This document shows positions 19,233 to 64,000 of a stretch of 64,000 nucleotides of DNA, piece by piece. The first letter of the stretch is position 1. Each line of letters starts with the position of its first letter. Under the pieces are notes generated by a model that saw nothing but the letters and a program-made list of their open reading frames with translations, had not been told where the DNA came from and ran no database searches. A program made the position numbers and the translations under genes. Source of the stretch: Sycon ciliatum. Lineage: Eukaryota > Porifera > Calcarea > Leucosolenida > Sycettidae. The stretch spans positions 22,139,711-22,203,710 of the forward strand of contig NC_088645.1 in NCBI RefSeq assembly GCF_964019385.1. Direction: 5' to 3'.

Positions 19233-19900
19233 AAACAGCCTCCCCCCCACACACACACATACAGGCTACTGTACTAATGTGACACAGCTGAGCACCACCA
19301 GCAAGGCAGGTCAATTTTAAAACAGATTCGAAAAGAGAGAAGAAGAAAGAAAGGTAGCATGATTGTTGATTTTCTGCTCTCCGAATAAAATTGGATGAAA
19401 ACCTTTTGTATTTAGCACAGCAAGTATGTTTCTTTCATAGCTCTGATATGATGGATAAAAAAAAAGTGAATATTAAAAGAAGAACTGCTTGCAGTTTACG
19501 TACAAGCACAGCATGAGGGTTCTAAATCAAGCTAGTGCAATGTCATGTACATGTATTAAACCAGGTTAGATCCTGAACACAGTGACTAGTGTCATGTATG
19601 CACCAGGCTGGATACTGGGCGCCGTGGGAACACGAAACGCATCAAATCACAGCAGCACAGTGATACAATTGATATAGTCTTTATGAAACGGAGGACCCAA
19701 TGTGCGCTGCCTTTCACAACCAACGCAGTAAGACGTGATTGGTGATCTCTGCGCTGGCCTATACGGACCAAAACACTAAGACACACACCAGACACGATGA
19801 TGATCTCTGTGCTGGCCTACGCGAGCTAGCACACTAAGACGCACGCGCACGCATGTGCGTGTGCAACATGGGCACAAGCGCTTGCTGTGGATGAGCACCA

Positions 19901-20070
19901 GTGGCCGGGTCATGTGACACTGAAACCAGTCCTCCCGGCGGGTCATGTGACACTGCAACCAGTCCTCCCGGCGGGTCATGTGACACTGAAACCAGTCCTC
20001 TCGGCGGGTCATGTGACACTGCAACCAGTCCTACCAGCGGGTCATGTGACGCTGAAACCAGTCCTCCTAG
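19901..20070. repeat. 33-bp tandem repeat, about 5 copies
   Basis: The unit contains GGGTCATGTGACACTG and AACCAGTCCTCCCGGC. Alternate units differ at one site (GAAACC/GCAACC), suggesting a 66-bp higher-order period. It lies about 180 bp beyond the ARIP4-like stop codon. Each unit has TCATGTGA. Confidence 0.85.
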
Positions 20071-20250
20071 CAACAAACATGCGAACATGCGTAGAGCGGT
20101 TGCGATCTAGGGAATCTCCCAGCCATCCTAGTCCAATCGCGTAGCAGTGGATGCACTAGGTAGCATAGCTGACCTCCTAGCAACAGACATGCGAACACAC
20201 ACGGGAGCGCGGTAACGATCTAGAGAATCTCCAGGCCATCCTGGCCCACC

Positions 20251-53560
<33,310 letters not shown>

Positions 53561-53611
53561 AAAAAATGGAAAAATGATGGGCATGTCTGAGGTCTGAGGT
53601 GTGTGTGTGTG

Positions 53612-54150
53612 CCAGCTAGTTCGGTTGGTGGGTACACTTATGCCGGATAGTGTTGGGTATGTTGCCAACGGGCTCGGCTGCTTGAAGGTGTAATGTTGTA
53701 CCTACCACCTTTGTTGGTTTCAGGGTTCATATACTTTCTATTTGAAGTATATATGTACATACCTGTTAACCATGGACTACTTCTGGCTAGATTAACTCTT
53801 GTGTAATCATGGTGCTAGTGAAGCTTGTGTCAGATCCACTCTGATTTAGCCACCCACACTAGTAGCAAGTATTACCTTCACTGGGGGCAGGGGTAACTGC
53901 AGTTGGATCCCGGGACGGATACCCTGATGCCGTCAATCCTTTTTCTGCACCGTGTCCTCACCCACTTACTGAGGTGTGGTGAGCCCATAAGTGGGATCAT
54001 TTTCAAGTCCACCCAGAGTTTTGGGGAATTCAGGGGGTGTCGGCCGTTGTGCGGTTCAATAGCCAATTGAGTCATCTTTCCAAGATTCCTTTTGAGTCTC
54101 TCTACCCTCTCCCGGGGAGACCCACGTGACCAGTTTTGGCAGTGAGCAAC
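53612..54150 (-). repeat. Dispersed 540-bp repeat, copy 2
   Basis: This is the reverse-oriented partner of 5985-6525, lying between two TG tracts. The junction AGCTAGTTCGGTTGGTGGGT at its far end directly meets a short TG run. Confidence 0.7.
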
Positions 54151-54156
54151 AAGTAC

Positions 54157-54885
<729 letters not shown>

Positions 54886-54990
54886 TGGTGCAATCCCAGC
54901 ACAAGTTAGTTGCTATGGCTTCTGCAGTAGCTGAGTGTAGCATCGCTATCATCACCTCCGGCGATGGGCGTCAAATGGGGGGGGGGGGGG
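54886..54990 (+). repeat. SINE/LINE tail unit after a TG tract
   Basis: GGTGCAATCCCAGCACAAG, TATCATCACCTCCGGCGATG and GGCGTCAAATGG then a G-run. It is a tail-only copy. Confidence 0.65.
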
Positions 54991-55019
54991 GGTGGAAGCA
55001 ACAACGTGCTTGGCGACGT

Positions 55020-57215
55020 CACTGATCTTCGCTTAACAATGCACACCTGCGGCTGGCCTACTCTATGGCAACAGGTGAAGCAACAAACTGTCTCCACAAA
55101 GCCAAGCAAGCGCACACTACCAGTATCCGCCGATAGATAGGAAAATGTGCCCTTTCCAACCGACAATGGTGGACAACCGTCAAGCGAGCAGGTGGGCAAG
55201 GATACCGCTCTGCAGACATACCTGTTCTGCGTGCGTCGAACGGAACTGAGCACACCACGTGCAGCGAAAAGGCCGAAGTATTCGGGCAGTACCTCTCCGC
55301 AAAGTGCAGTCTTGGTGACAACGACTTGCAAGCCAACAGCCTCCCTCCAGTCCGCCCCCGATCTGAACCTCAACTCAGCAATGTCCACTTTCGGCCAAGC
55401 ACCGTTGAGCGGAAGCTGAGGCAACTCCAGCCCGCCAAAGCCACGGGTCCAGACGACATCCCCGGGCATGTACTCCGGCAATGCAGCAAAGAGCTGGCTG
55501 TACCAGTAACAGTGTCGCGGCTCTTTTCGCAGGCCTTCCACCAAGGTCGGCAACCTACAATGTGGAAGACGGCAATGGATGTGCCGGTGCACAAGAAAAA
55601 ATCCAAGTCTGATGTTAAGAACTACCGCCCGATCTCCCTCCTCTCTCTTCTGTCGAATGTCATGGAGGTCATTATCAACCACTCAATCCGACAGTTCCTG
55701 GAGGCACACAACAGCTTATCGAAAAGTCAGCATGGCTTCCGCAGCCAACTCGGCACGCAGGACATACTCACGCTACTCAACTACCAATGGAGTCGCGTTG
55801 TGTGGTTACAGTCATTGCAGTTGATGTGGCTGGCGCATTCGACCGCGTCTCTCATGTAGGCGTTTTGCACAAGGCACAATGCTATGGTGTAACTGGTCCA
55901 CTTCTCGCTTGGCTGAGGGATTACCTGACTGATCGTCACTTGAGGGTTGCGGTTGGAGGTGAACTTTCCAGTCCGTACCCGACCAAAGCTGGCGTGCCGG
56001 CGGGCAGTATCCTTGGTCCCACCCTGTTCATCCTCTACACCAATGATGGCGAGGACCACCTCCCACCAGGTATGGAGCTAGCAGCCTACGCTGACGATAC
56101 CACTCTCTTCCACTGCCTCACAACAAGAGCTGACATCGATTGTGGCTCCGAGCTCCTCCAGCAGGGCATTGATGCGTTTTCCCGTTGGGGACGTAAGTTG
56201 ATAAAATTAATATGGTGGTAAAGACACACCTGGCAATATGGCGGTAAACACACGCCTGCCCACACACGCTCTCTAAGCTGCAAAGTTCTAGCACAGAGCT
56301 CTCCTTCTCACCACCACCACCATCAGTTCGCGCCTGGCGCCTAGTCGATGCATGGTTGGCCTAGTCGATGCATGGTTGGGGACGTAAGTGGAGGATCAAA
56401 TTTGAGCCCTCCAAGACGCAGGCTATGTCTATAGGCCACCATCGCCAGCCCTGGGAGCTCCCTCGAGCACCATTTGATGGCACACCGGTTAGTGAAGAGA
56501 GTCGGCTGAAACTCCTGGGAGTCACCTTCGACGATACCCTGAGCTACTCCTTCCACCTCCGCTCCCTAGCTTCCCGTGCTAACCAGCGCATGGGCTTCCT
56601 TAAGCGAGCGTCTCCCATTCTGGACGCCGAGAGCCGCCACCGCGTCTACAACGGCTTTGTTCGACCCACACCCTCCACATCATCGGAGCAGGTACTTGGC
56701 TCCCTAGCCTGGCACTCCGTCGCCTGGTAGCTGCGCTTGCCTATGCCTATAAGCTCTCCTATCTGGATGCATCCAGCCCTCTGAAGCAGATGCTGCCCAA
56801 ACCAGCCACTCACGGTGCCCCGAGACAAGACCTGCCCGTCACTCTCTCCAGCCGCAGGATTTCCCATCCATACCAGATGACAACTGGCCTGCATGCCAAC
56901 ACCCGGAATAGCTGCCTCCAAGGATTCCCTGCTTGCACCGTTGCAACGTGGAATGCCCTGCTCCACCACCCACCCGCCCAGCCCCACATCATGCAAAGCT
57001 TCAAGGAAAAGGTGTACCGTCACCGTCTTCCTCAGGACTGGCTCTCTGCTACTGATGCACTTCGAATCTGCTCGCCAACGCTTTCCCTGTTCTTGTTAGT
57101 GTTCAGTTGCTTACCTTATAACCCTGCTGCCATCATCACCAATATTCTGATTCTCATGCACATGTCCCAGAACCTGCTATCCTTCGCAGTCCCCATCACC
57201 AAGAGAACTGTGCTC
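55020..57215 (+). pseudogene. Non-LTR retrotransposon reverse transcriptase (Jockey/CR1-like), decayed
   Basis: Frames together cover much of a reverse transcriptase: KATGPDDIPGHVL, KNYRPISLLSLLSNVMEVI, SQHGFRSQLGTQDIL, VDVAGAFDRVSH, GVPAGSILGPTLFILYTND, AAYADDTTLF (catalytic YADD), SKTQAMSIG, LKLLGVTFDD and SFKEKVYRHRL near the end. The motif set fits the Jockey superfamily. The frame is broken by at least one shift near 55790-55800, more upstream of 55300 and near 56670, and by a 176-bp insertion at 56199-56374. A (CT)n tract follows at 57227. The endonuclease part is not seen, so the copy is 5'-truncated and dead. Confidence 0.85.
56199..56374 (-). mobile_element. Short retroposon inserted in the LINE, 15-bp target duplication
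   Basis: GTTGGGGACGTAAGT lies on both sides (56184-56198, 56375-56389). In the joined flanks the reverse transcriptase frame passes through the site without a break. A second insertion of the same sequence is at 47258-47451. On the minus strand both share the 3' end (CCACCATATT plus an A/T-rich stretch) but differ at the 5' end, as expected for 5'-truncated retroposition. Confidence 0.8.
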
Positions 57216-57226
57216 TTCTATCTCCC

Positions 57227-57381
<155 letters not shown>

Positions 57382-57857
57382 TCGCTTTTCGTCCCTCTCA
57401 AGTGTGTGTACTAGGCTCTGCACCTTGGTGTATTGAGCACTCTCTCACGAACAACCACAACTCCCTCCGAGTTTAAATGTACCACATGTACTGGCAACCT
57501 TTTTTCTTTTTTTCTTTTTTTGCAATGATCACAGCTCACAGGCAAGGACAAAAAATTGCATAGTGGAGCATAGTGATGGTGGGGCTTTTTGCTCTCAGCC
57601 GACCTGAGGTCTCGACATCATGGGGACATAAAACGCACCAAAAAGAAAGAAAAAATGATGAAAATGATAAAAAAAATATCAATGGACTGGGTATGGGTCA
57701 CAAGGGTATACCAATTGCAAAAATTTTAGATGGCAGGCAGCTCATTGCAAATGAGATAGTACCGGCAATGTTTATGCGAATCACGGTGGCGTCAGGCATT
57801 TCTAAGGTACACTGATGCCGCCAGTGCACGCTTAAAGTGATTTGAAAAGCAGCAGAA

Positions 57858-57943
57858 ATAGTATAGTATAGCATTTATTCATATTTCTCTAGGGCAGTGC
57901 CCACAGACCTATGGTCTCCTTACGGGTTACCCTAGCCAATCTA
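57858..57943 (+). repeat. ATTTATT..AGGG..CCCACAGAC repeat
   Basis: GCATTTATTCATATTTCTCT, AGTGCCCACAGACC and TACGGGTTACCCTA recall 10733-10806 and 47216-47492, each preceded by (GTA)n- or (TAG)n-like DNA. It is of unknown class. Confidence 0.5.
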
Positions 57944-58070
57944 GGATTGCGATACGAAATAATTGAAATGTGTATTTTATAGAAATTGAAATGTGTATTT
58001 TATAGAAATTGAAATGTGTATTTTATAGCGGACCCGAGCCCGAGTCCCAAACTACTTCAACTATAGACTA

Positions 58071-58213
58071 CATGTGCTGGCCAAAGAAATCCAACCTCAT
58101 GAATAAAATAGCGTTGCCGGGCGCTACCCAGCCCTAGCACTACACATACTGGTCTGTGCACTCGAACGCAACGCTACTTTATTCATGAGGTTGGATTTCT
58201 CAGGCCAGCACTG
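58071..58213. mobile_element. 143-bp MITE related to the 142-bp family by ends and size
   Basis: Ends are CATGTGCTGGCC and GGCCAGCACTG, TA-flanked, with long near-perfect arms (AAATCCAACCTCATGAAT). The interior differs from the four copies above. It lies about 80 bp beyond the fucosidase stop codon. Confidence 0.7.
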
Positions 58214-58294
58214 TACATGACAGACATTATGAGGGGAAATGGTCCTGACTCCTGAATCAAACTGTGCGGCCGCTGATTACCAAAGCCTCCCTGC

Positions 58295-61200
58295 TTACAA
58301 ATGGCCGGCGGAATTGCCAGTGACCGCGTCGCCAGTCAGCGAGTTCTGAAGCCGAATAGTGTACGCGTACTGTGTCGGGAAGCTCTTCTTGTCCAGGGCA
58401 AGACCAGCGGTTGGCATGCTGATGTTGATGCCGGTTCCGCTCGTCCAGCACTGCACGCCGAGCGTGACGGGCCCATTACCGGTCAGCAATGATGCGGTGG
58501 TCGTACCAGCCGAGCACGGCGGATTGGCAAGCTGTGCGGTGCCCGTCTGGGTAGGCCAGGACATCAGTATGGCATACAGGTCCACAGTGGAAGCGTCATC
58601 GTCGTCCACCGCAGTAGCAGCCGGTGTTCCTGCCGTGCTCAATGTCTTGGTTGTGTAGTACACCAGGACTTCGTCCGTTGAGCTGTTCTCAGCCTGCTTG
58701 ACCTTCCATGGCTGTGTGCCGTAGATAGCGTCGCCGTTGACCTTCAGCCAGGAGCCAATCTACAGTGTGTATACAAACACACACACATACACACCCACAC
58801 ACCCATTGACACATGGTCCAAAGTCACCGAGGAAGACTTCCTAGCGAACGTACATTCATAGTGATGATTTACAAATGGTGGCATGTAATTGTTGTAGTGG
58901 CTGGCTATGCAACTCTGTTGTTGTTGCTGTGTTGTACGGGTGGAGCACCAAGACGCTCGGTGTATTTGTCTCCTACAATATGTTTTCGGCCAAAATACAG
59001 TTCCGCTCACTGGAATCCGACCCAAAGTGCAAAACTGACGCCCTGGACCTGTTGCGATGACATCACTGTACTTGCACACGAGCACGTCAAACAGCTTTCG
59101 TACCACTTCTAGGGCGCCAAGGGCCGTGCAATTTGGGGACTCCCAATATGCACTGTGGGTCGGATTTCACAACTGTGTAGCAAGTGTTCTCAGTACCCAC
59201 CAGAGAGTAGTAAAATACCGGTGTTTTACTACTCCCTGGTACTGTACCCACTAACCTGGAGCAAGCGCTCGGCCATGAGCGGGATGATGATACCGTCGTG
59301 AGTGGGACCAATATTCAGAATCAGGTTACCTGGAACAACACATCACAGCACAGTCATTACAACACAGAATATAATTACAGTGAAACCTCGTTAAGAAGAA
59401 CACTGATAAAACAAACTTTCGCTTAAAAGAAGAACTAGTATTGCTACCGCCCCCCTCCCCGAGTCCATATTGGCCTATATTCTCTGGCCACGGGAAGGTG
59501 AAGTAAATAAATAAATAAATTTGTAACTCTATTGGATAAATCACTGTGTATTCACTGGGTATAAGATATGGATAAGAAGAACTCCCGTTACTAAGTTGCG
59601 AACAAATCGTGTCGGTCCCTTGGTGTTCGTCCTAAAGAGGTTTGACTGTATGCTGTTCCCGGAATGCCACATGTGGGGTCTATCACAGTAACCTACAACT
59701 TGTAATTCATTTTTTAAGTGTCAATTCTCGTACACAGCACCAGGGAGTCGTAAAATACCGGTATTTTACGACTCCCTGCACAGCACAAACAAGTGTGGTA
59801 GAGGGGACGGCTCGATACCGGGACGTTTTGACAGCCAAATTTGTATAGACCCAAACCGATCATCAGCGTTGATTTTTCACTCGAAATATGTTTGTGGAAG
59901 GAAACTGGCATGTTGAAGTTTGCTCTGGGGCCAGAGTCAATCGAACTGAGCCACTCCTTTGTGTTGACCCATTGCCTCCAAGTTGCCCAATTTTTCTCTT
60001 CAAAAAAGTTCAAATCAGAGGTGGCTCCAAACCGGACACGTTTTAGAGTGCACGTCAAATTCACTCTGGGTCTGAAATTTGGTAATTGCTATCGCTCCAC
60101 GACGGCCAGTACAGAGTAACAATAAGCCTTGTGTGTGTTTCCATTAGTTTTGATTGGTATGCGGTGCTTTATTGGCGAGAGGCGAGCCGCTGTTTACCTG
60201 CGACAAGAAGTTGATTTTTCGAAAGTCGTAAAACTCAAGTCGCAGTGCGAAGCAACACGTCAAAAACTCACCTGCTTGATATGGCGCTTCTGGTCATCGC
60301 AGAGCCATGAAATTTTGGCTCGGAGTATAACACATCGTAGTCTCACTGTGACATATGTTTTCTAATCAAAATACCAAGAGAGAAAGTGAATATTGAGTCC
60401 GTTCCGGTTTGCAACCGGTGTCCTATTTGAAACCGTCTCCTCTACCCCATATTGCTACTTAGTCACTCCTCACAGGCAGATATAGTACAGTGCTGCTCTA
60501 TGAAACCCAGTCACGTCACTCAAGTATGCGCCTTGCATCATTCCGCAGCCCAGTGTTCGCAGGTTTATGGCTGTGCAACCGGCCCGGCGCGTACTAGAGT
60601 GATGCGACTGGATTTCATTGAGCAACACTGTAGCTACAAAACCAGACTGTGTGCTAGAATTACCGGTAGGTACGTCTTGAGTACCAGGCTTGTATTCAGA
60701 ATACGCTTCTAGACAAGACACGGGGGCGTCGGACACGGTATGGTCACCACGGTATTGACCGCACCACTTTTGCCCCAGGTACCCTGTGGATCAATAAAAC
60801 ACACTGATCTGGGCTCTAAAATTAATTATTTACAAATGTTGGCTCAGGACCCCCCTCCCCCACGAGTAACTTGTACTTCAGACAGCTGACCGTACCACAC
60901 TAAAATGACTTCCGATGCCCCTGCGGCAGATTTCTAGTTCCAGGCCCGGCGGAACCAGTCTGGTTGGTCAGGCCATGGCCGGACCAACTTTTTGGCCGCC
61001 AACTTATGTTTACAGGCTGCTGAGGAGGTCATGTGTCTACCGTCCATATCATACACAAAGTGTATGAAAGGCTAGGGTATGGTCGGACCAATCAATAACT
61101 GCTTCCGCCGGTCCTGCGTTCTATACCGGGGAGAGTACGGCACTTGCTACCTGATGATCATGAGACCATTGAACTCTGGGTGAACGCTGCCTGATGATCA

Positions 61201-62498
61201 AGACTGAACCGCTTAGCTGCAAGTAGCAATGCACTTTTCCAGTCCCTCCACTCTATACGTGTACCGGGGAACATAACACACTCGGTGACCAACGGGTTTG
61301 ATGATTGTCCCTTACTGCCGGATGCTGCATCGATCACAGGAATGGAGACCAACCGCTTTACTCCCTCCTCTGTATGCTGGCATCACAAGACAACTGCATT
61401 TGGTGAATGACAGGGCTAACCGGATCCGGTCCCTTACCACCGCATGCCACATTGGCCACCAAAAATGGAGACCAACTTTGTTACTCTCTAGTGTGCTACT
61501 GTAAAAGTCATTATTCTAACGAGGCGCATATATAACGATTTCCCAAAATTGACTAGTTTACGTGTACCAAAGGTAACGATTCTCACTCATTCTCAACGCT
61601 CAATAGGACAGTATATGTATCGATTTCTGATTTCTATTTTAACGACAGATTTCTCCTCGTTAACTCGTTCGAGTTAGCACTTCGTTATATATTATGGCTT
61701 TTACAGTAATATCCCGGCACATAATGCATTGTTAGACTCGGGTCACCGGGAGAGCCAAGGATTAATTTGTAAGCAGAAAAGAGGACCAAAAGAAAAGCAG
61801 TTAGGCGTACAACGTCAGTACCGTTGGTCAGTGCCGTGCAATGTTATCGCATGAGCTGATTGTAACATAACTGGTGGTGGTGTTAGTGGATATGATAGCG
61901 TAACTTGTAGCTCTTTTAGTCCTCTTTTCTTCTTATTAACACACTGTAAAACCGGAAAGTCTAACGAGTCACAAAGTCTAACGTTTTAACGACCAACATT
62001 TTTTCGTTATTTGAAGAAACGTTATCGCAAGATGTCTGTTTAACGATGCGCATACAGATGGGTGGCCAGATAGCCATCGTTAAACTTTCTGCACCTTATC
62101 ATGCCAAAATTACAAAAAAACGTTAAACCTTTTGGTCGTTAATAAACTTTCCGGTTTTACAGTAATGCATTAACCGACAGTTCTAATGATCGCCCCTTAC
62201 CGCCGTATGCAACATTGTTCACAAGAATTGAGACCATCTCCTCGGCAGTCTTGTACTGATCGACCGTCTCGACGCGATCGTATCCCCATGAATTTGCCAT
62301 CGTCATCAAGTCTGTCCACTTGTGTGGCTGCAGAGCGCCTGGTTCATAGCGGTCATGACACGTATGGTAGCCTGCAAGTAGATACATGTATGGAGCAGTT
62401 CAGAGAACACTCTATCTCATCAGCAATGTGTGTGGTTGCAAGGACATTGTACAGTGTACATGTGAGTGTGTGTGTGTGCACGCATGTGCACGTACATG

Positions 62499-62535
<37 letters not shown>

Positions 62536-63232
62536 ACACGCGCACCTTCCAATGTCACCAGCGTGCATTCTAGCTACATGCCGAGTCTGTGTCCTTCTCA
62601 CCTCCATGCAGACAGCGTGTATCCGTTCCCCACCGGTCATCCACAACAACCGTGTCCTTCACGGGCGACTCGTTGTATAGCCAGGCCAAGAAGTCTCTAA
62701 AGAGAAGAACAAGTCAGGAATTAATAATACCGGCGGCAGACATGCATGTACGCACGCACTATATCGGTACATGTACTGCTAACACTGTAACAGCATTGCA
62801 AGCGGTTTGCAAATTCTAGACACTCAGTACCGAGCCGTAAGCTGAGGCTTTCCCAGTGTGAATAGACCTTTCTATTGTTGAATTCGAACGAGGACTGACC
62901 GAGTGGCGAAAGTTTGAAGTCGCCTCAGCATGCACTGTACAGTAAGGGGGAGGGGGTATACCCGCCCTACAGGCGTTATAGGGCTAAAAGCACGCAAGCT
63001 ACGATCCTCTCTGACAGGAGTGTTAGAGAAGCCACTCACCTTGATTTGAGCTGGGTGCTGTTGAGAAGCACGGCGTAGTCGCCGTTGACGATATCCGGCT
63101 GGTACTTCACGGTGATGTCCTTGAGCTCTTTGAGGAACACCTCCTCTACATACTCCTCTTGTCCCGTGTACGGCTCAGGGCCGTGCATGTAGTCCCACGG
63201 TAGCAGGGGATTTCCCCACTCGATATTACAAT
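58295..63232 (-). CDS. FUCA1: Alpha-L-fucosidase (GH29), 3' part; upstream exons outside the window
   Basis: Five exons join in frame: 63040-63232, 62602-62696, 62201-62371, 59256-59329 and 58295-58759 (stop TAA 58295-58297). The protein reads [89 protein letters not shown] and [19 protein letters not shown], which is the classic order of GH29 alpha-L-fucosidases. The Asp of VNGDYA lines up with the nucleophile in the family's IW-S-D-G-E region, with changed neighbours. Family knowledge: a lysosomal or secreted retaining glycosidase that removes alpha-L-fucose. The last exon codes for the C-terminal beta-sandwich. The signal peptide and first catalytic strands lie beyond 64000. Two decayed copies of the 62201 exon end sit in the following intron. 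Confidence 0.9.
59201..59243. mobile_element. hAT-like micro-hairpin element 4, at a splice donor
   Basis: CAGAGAGTAGTAAAATACC ... ACTCCCTGGTACT is flanked by the exact 8-bp repeat GTACCCAC (59193-59200, 59244-59251). The right duplication overlaps the donor of the fucosidase exon 59256-59329, so the element begins about 13 nt downstream of the exon. Confidence 0.8.
59378..59648. mobile_element. MITE, CAGTGAAACCTCG type
   Basis: Ends are CAGTGAAACCTCG and GAGGTTTGACTG with flanking TA. It lies in the fucosidase intron. Confidence 0.7.
59741..59778. mobile_element. hAT-like micro-hairpin element 5 (38 bp, perfect palindrome)
   Basis: A perfect 38-bp palindrome (half-site CAGGGAGTCGTAAAATACC) is flanked by the exact 8-bp repeat CACAGCAC (59733-59740, 59779-59786). 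Confidence 0.88.
60488..60630. mobile_element. 142-bp MITE family, copy 4
   Basis: Ends are CAGTGCTGCTCTATG and CATTGAGCAACACTG with TA on both sides. It lies in the fucosidase intron. Confidence 0.8.
61290..61480 (-). repeat. Two decayed copies of a fucosidase exon end plus donor
   Basis: On the minus strand GGTCTCCATTCCTGTGATCG..GGCAGTAAGGGACAATCA (about 61296-61342) and GGTCTCCATTTTTGGTGGCC..GGTGGTAAGGGAC (about 61430-61478) resemble the true exon end GGTCTCAATTCTTGTGAACA..GGCGGTAAGGGGCGATCA at 62185-62236. Neither has a matching upstream acceptor. Confidence 0.7.
61499..61707. mobile_element. MITE, CTGTAAAAG type
   Basis: Ends are CTGTAAAAGTCAT and GGCTTTTACAG, flanked by TA, with several AACGA motifs inside. 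It lies in the fucosidase intron. Confidence 0.75.
61944..62162. mobile_element. MITE, CTGTAAAACCGGAAAG type
   Basis: Ends are CTGTAAAACCGGAAAG and CTTTCCGGTTTTACAG. It ends only about 40 bp from the splice donor of the fucosidase exon at 62201-62371. Confidence 0.8.
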
Positions 63233-64000
63233 CTGTTAGAGAACACACAGTGTATTACTATAAATATCAATCTGACTTTGATGCTTTGAGCCGATTTAAA
63301 AAACCTACTTTGTTGTTCGCTAGGACTTCAGAGAGAAGCGGAAGAATTCTCTTTCCCTTTTCTTAAAAAAAACCCGCTGCTCAAACACTGCATAGTGTCG
63401 TGAAATAATATTATAACCGTGCCACAGAAATAAGTGGCCGGTAGACTGAGGTGCCCGTAACTTTAGTGTGCTTGCTACTACAAACGTAGCTCGGGGGGGG
63501 GGGGGGGGGGCATGAAAGTCTGTACTTTATAGCAGAGGTAGTCACACAAACACCAGAGGTGTACTAAGGTACTCTCTATCCAAGGTCAATGACTGGAAAA
63601 AGATAACCAGGGTTCTGAAAAATGTGCTTTTGTTGCCGATGCAAAGAGGAGAGTATGTTACAATAGTCCTTCTCTAATCCAGCACTTTATAGACCAGCAT
63701 CCTTTATAAACCATCACAATTCTCAGTTACCAACATGTCCTTTTGATGCACATTGCAGAAGTAGATCAGATTTGTTAATCGAGCACCCCGGCCCTAGTCC
63801 AGCAGAACTTCTGCAGCACAAATGGTGCCGGATGGTAACGGGTAACGGGACCCATGGCCTATCCAGGGTCACCAGTTAGACTGAAGTTTTACTGTACTCC
63901 ACCAACCCTGATCGGCATCTTGCAAAACAGTTTTTTACGGATTGCATGAGACTTGGCTAATAATACATGTAGAGGCTAGAGGCCGAGTTTCCACATACGT
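63233..64000. other. Fucosidase upstream intron
   Basis: No exon is recognised. It holds a poly(G) run (about 63494-63510) and a repeat at about 63650-63830 (CTAATCCAGCAC ... CAGCAGAACTTCTGC) that also occurs near 940-1310. Confidence 0.4.

Larger units (their letters stand above)
17335..20250. other. Intergenic between convergent 3' ends (phosphatase and ARIP4-like gene)
   Basis: No gene is supported. The interval holds a CTGTAAAACGGG-ended MITE (18170-18386), a 5'-truncated SINE with a TG tail (about 18500-18870), a reverse-oriented SINE/LINE tail with a (CA)n tract (about 19065-19258), and a 33-bp tandem repeat (about 19901-20070). AT-rich DNA just after 17334 probably holds the phosphatase 3' UTR. 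Confidence 0.5.

Overview
The window looks like nuclear DNA of an intron-rich, repeat-rich animal. Short exons with GT-AG splice sites carry animal-type proteins, and most introns and intergenic spaces are filled with microsatellites, minisatellites and short inverted-repeat transposons. A sponge or another non-bilaterian invertebrate is my best guess, but nothing in the sequence fixes the taxon. All splice models below were built by eye from reading frame, splice consensus and remembered family motifs.

Layout, left to right. (1) 2440-9724, minus: the kinase-domain exons of an AAK1/BMP2K-type (NAK family) kinase; its C-terminal exons are not seen. (2) 12088-14229 (minus) and 15400-17334 (plus): two intronless, head-to-head purple acid phosphatase paralogues about 1.2 kb apart. 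The left copy has one in-frame TAA in an otherwise intact frame. (3) 20251-50954, minus: a complete 21-exon model of an ARIP4/RAD54L2-type SNF2 chromatin remodeller. It predicts 2296 residues and ends in a very large low-complexity tail with a His/Gln-rich tract. Its introns hold a 4.4 kb inverted-repeat transposon with a THAP-domain ORF, several minisatellites and many MITEs. (4) 50955-58294: an intergenic transposon graveyard with a 1 kb (TG)n tract, LINE fragments and SINE tails. (5) 58295-63232, minus: the 3' part of a GH29 alpha-L-fucosidase gene.

The most notable observations concern genome structure. Five tiny (32-48 bp) palindromic insertions each have an 8-bp target duplication, which looks like an ultra-short hAT-type element family; one sits just inside a splice donor. 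Three exons in two genes have their 3' end plus splice donor locally duplicated. A tRNA-headed SINE shares its 3' hairpin tail with a LINE, and giant TG tracts start at that tail. Several insertions can be dated against each other because the empty site survives in a sibling copy. No tRNA or rRNA gene, CRISPR array or operon is present. No previously undescribed enzymatic system is evident; the novelty candidates are the micro-transposons, the donor duplications and the THAP element.
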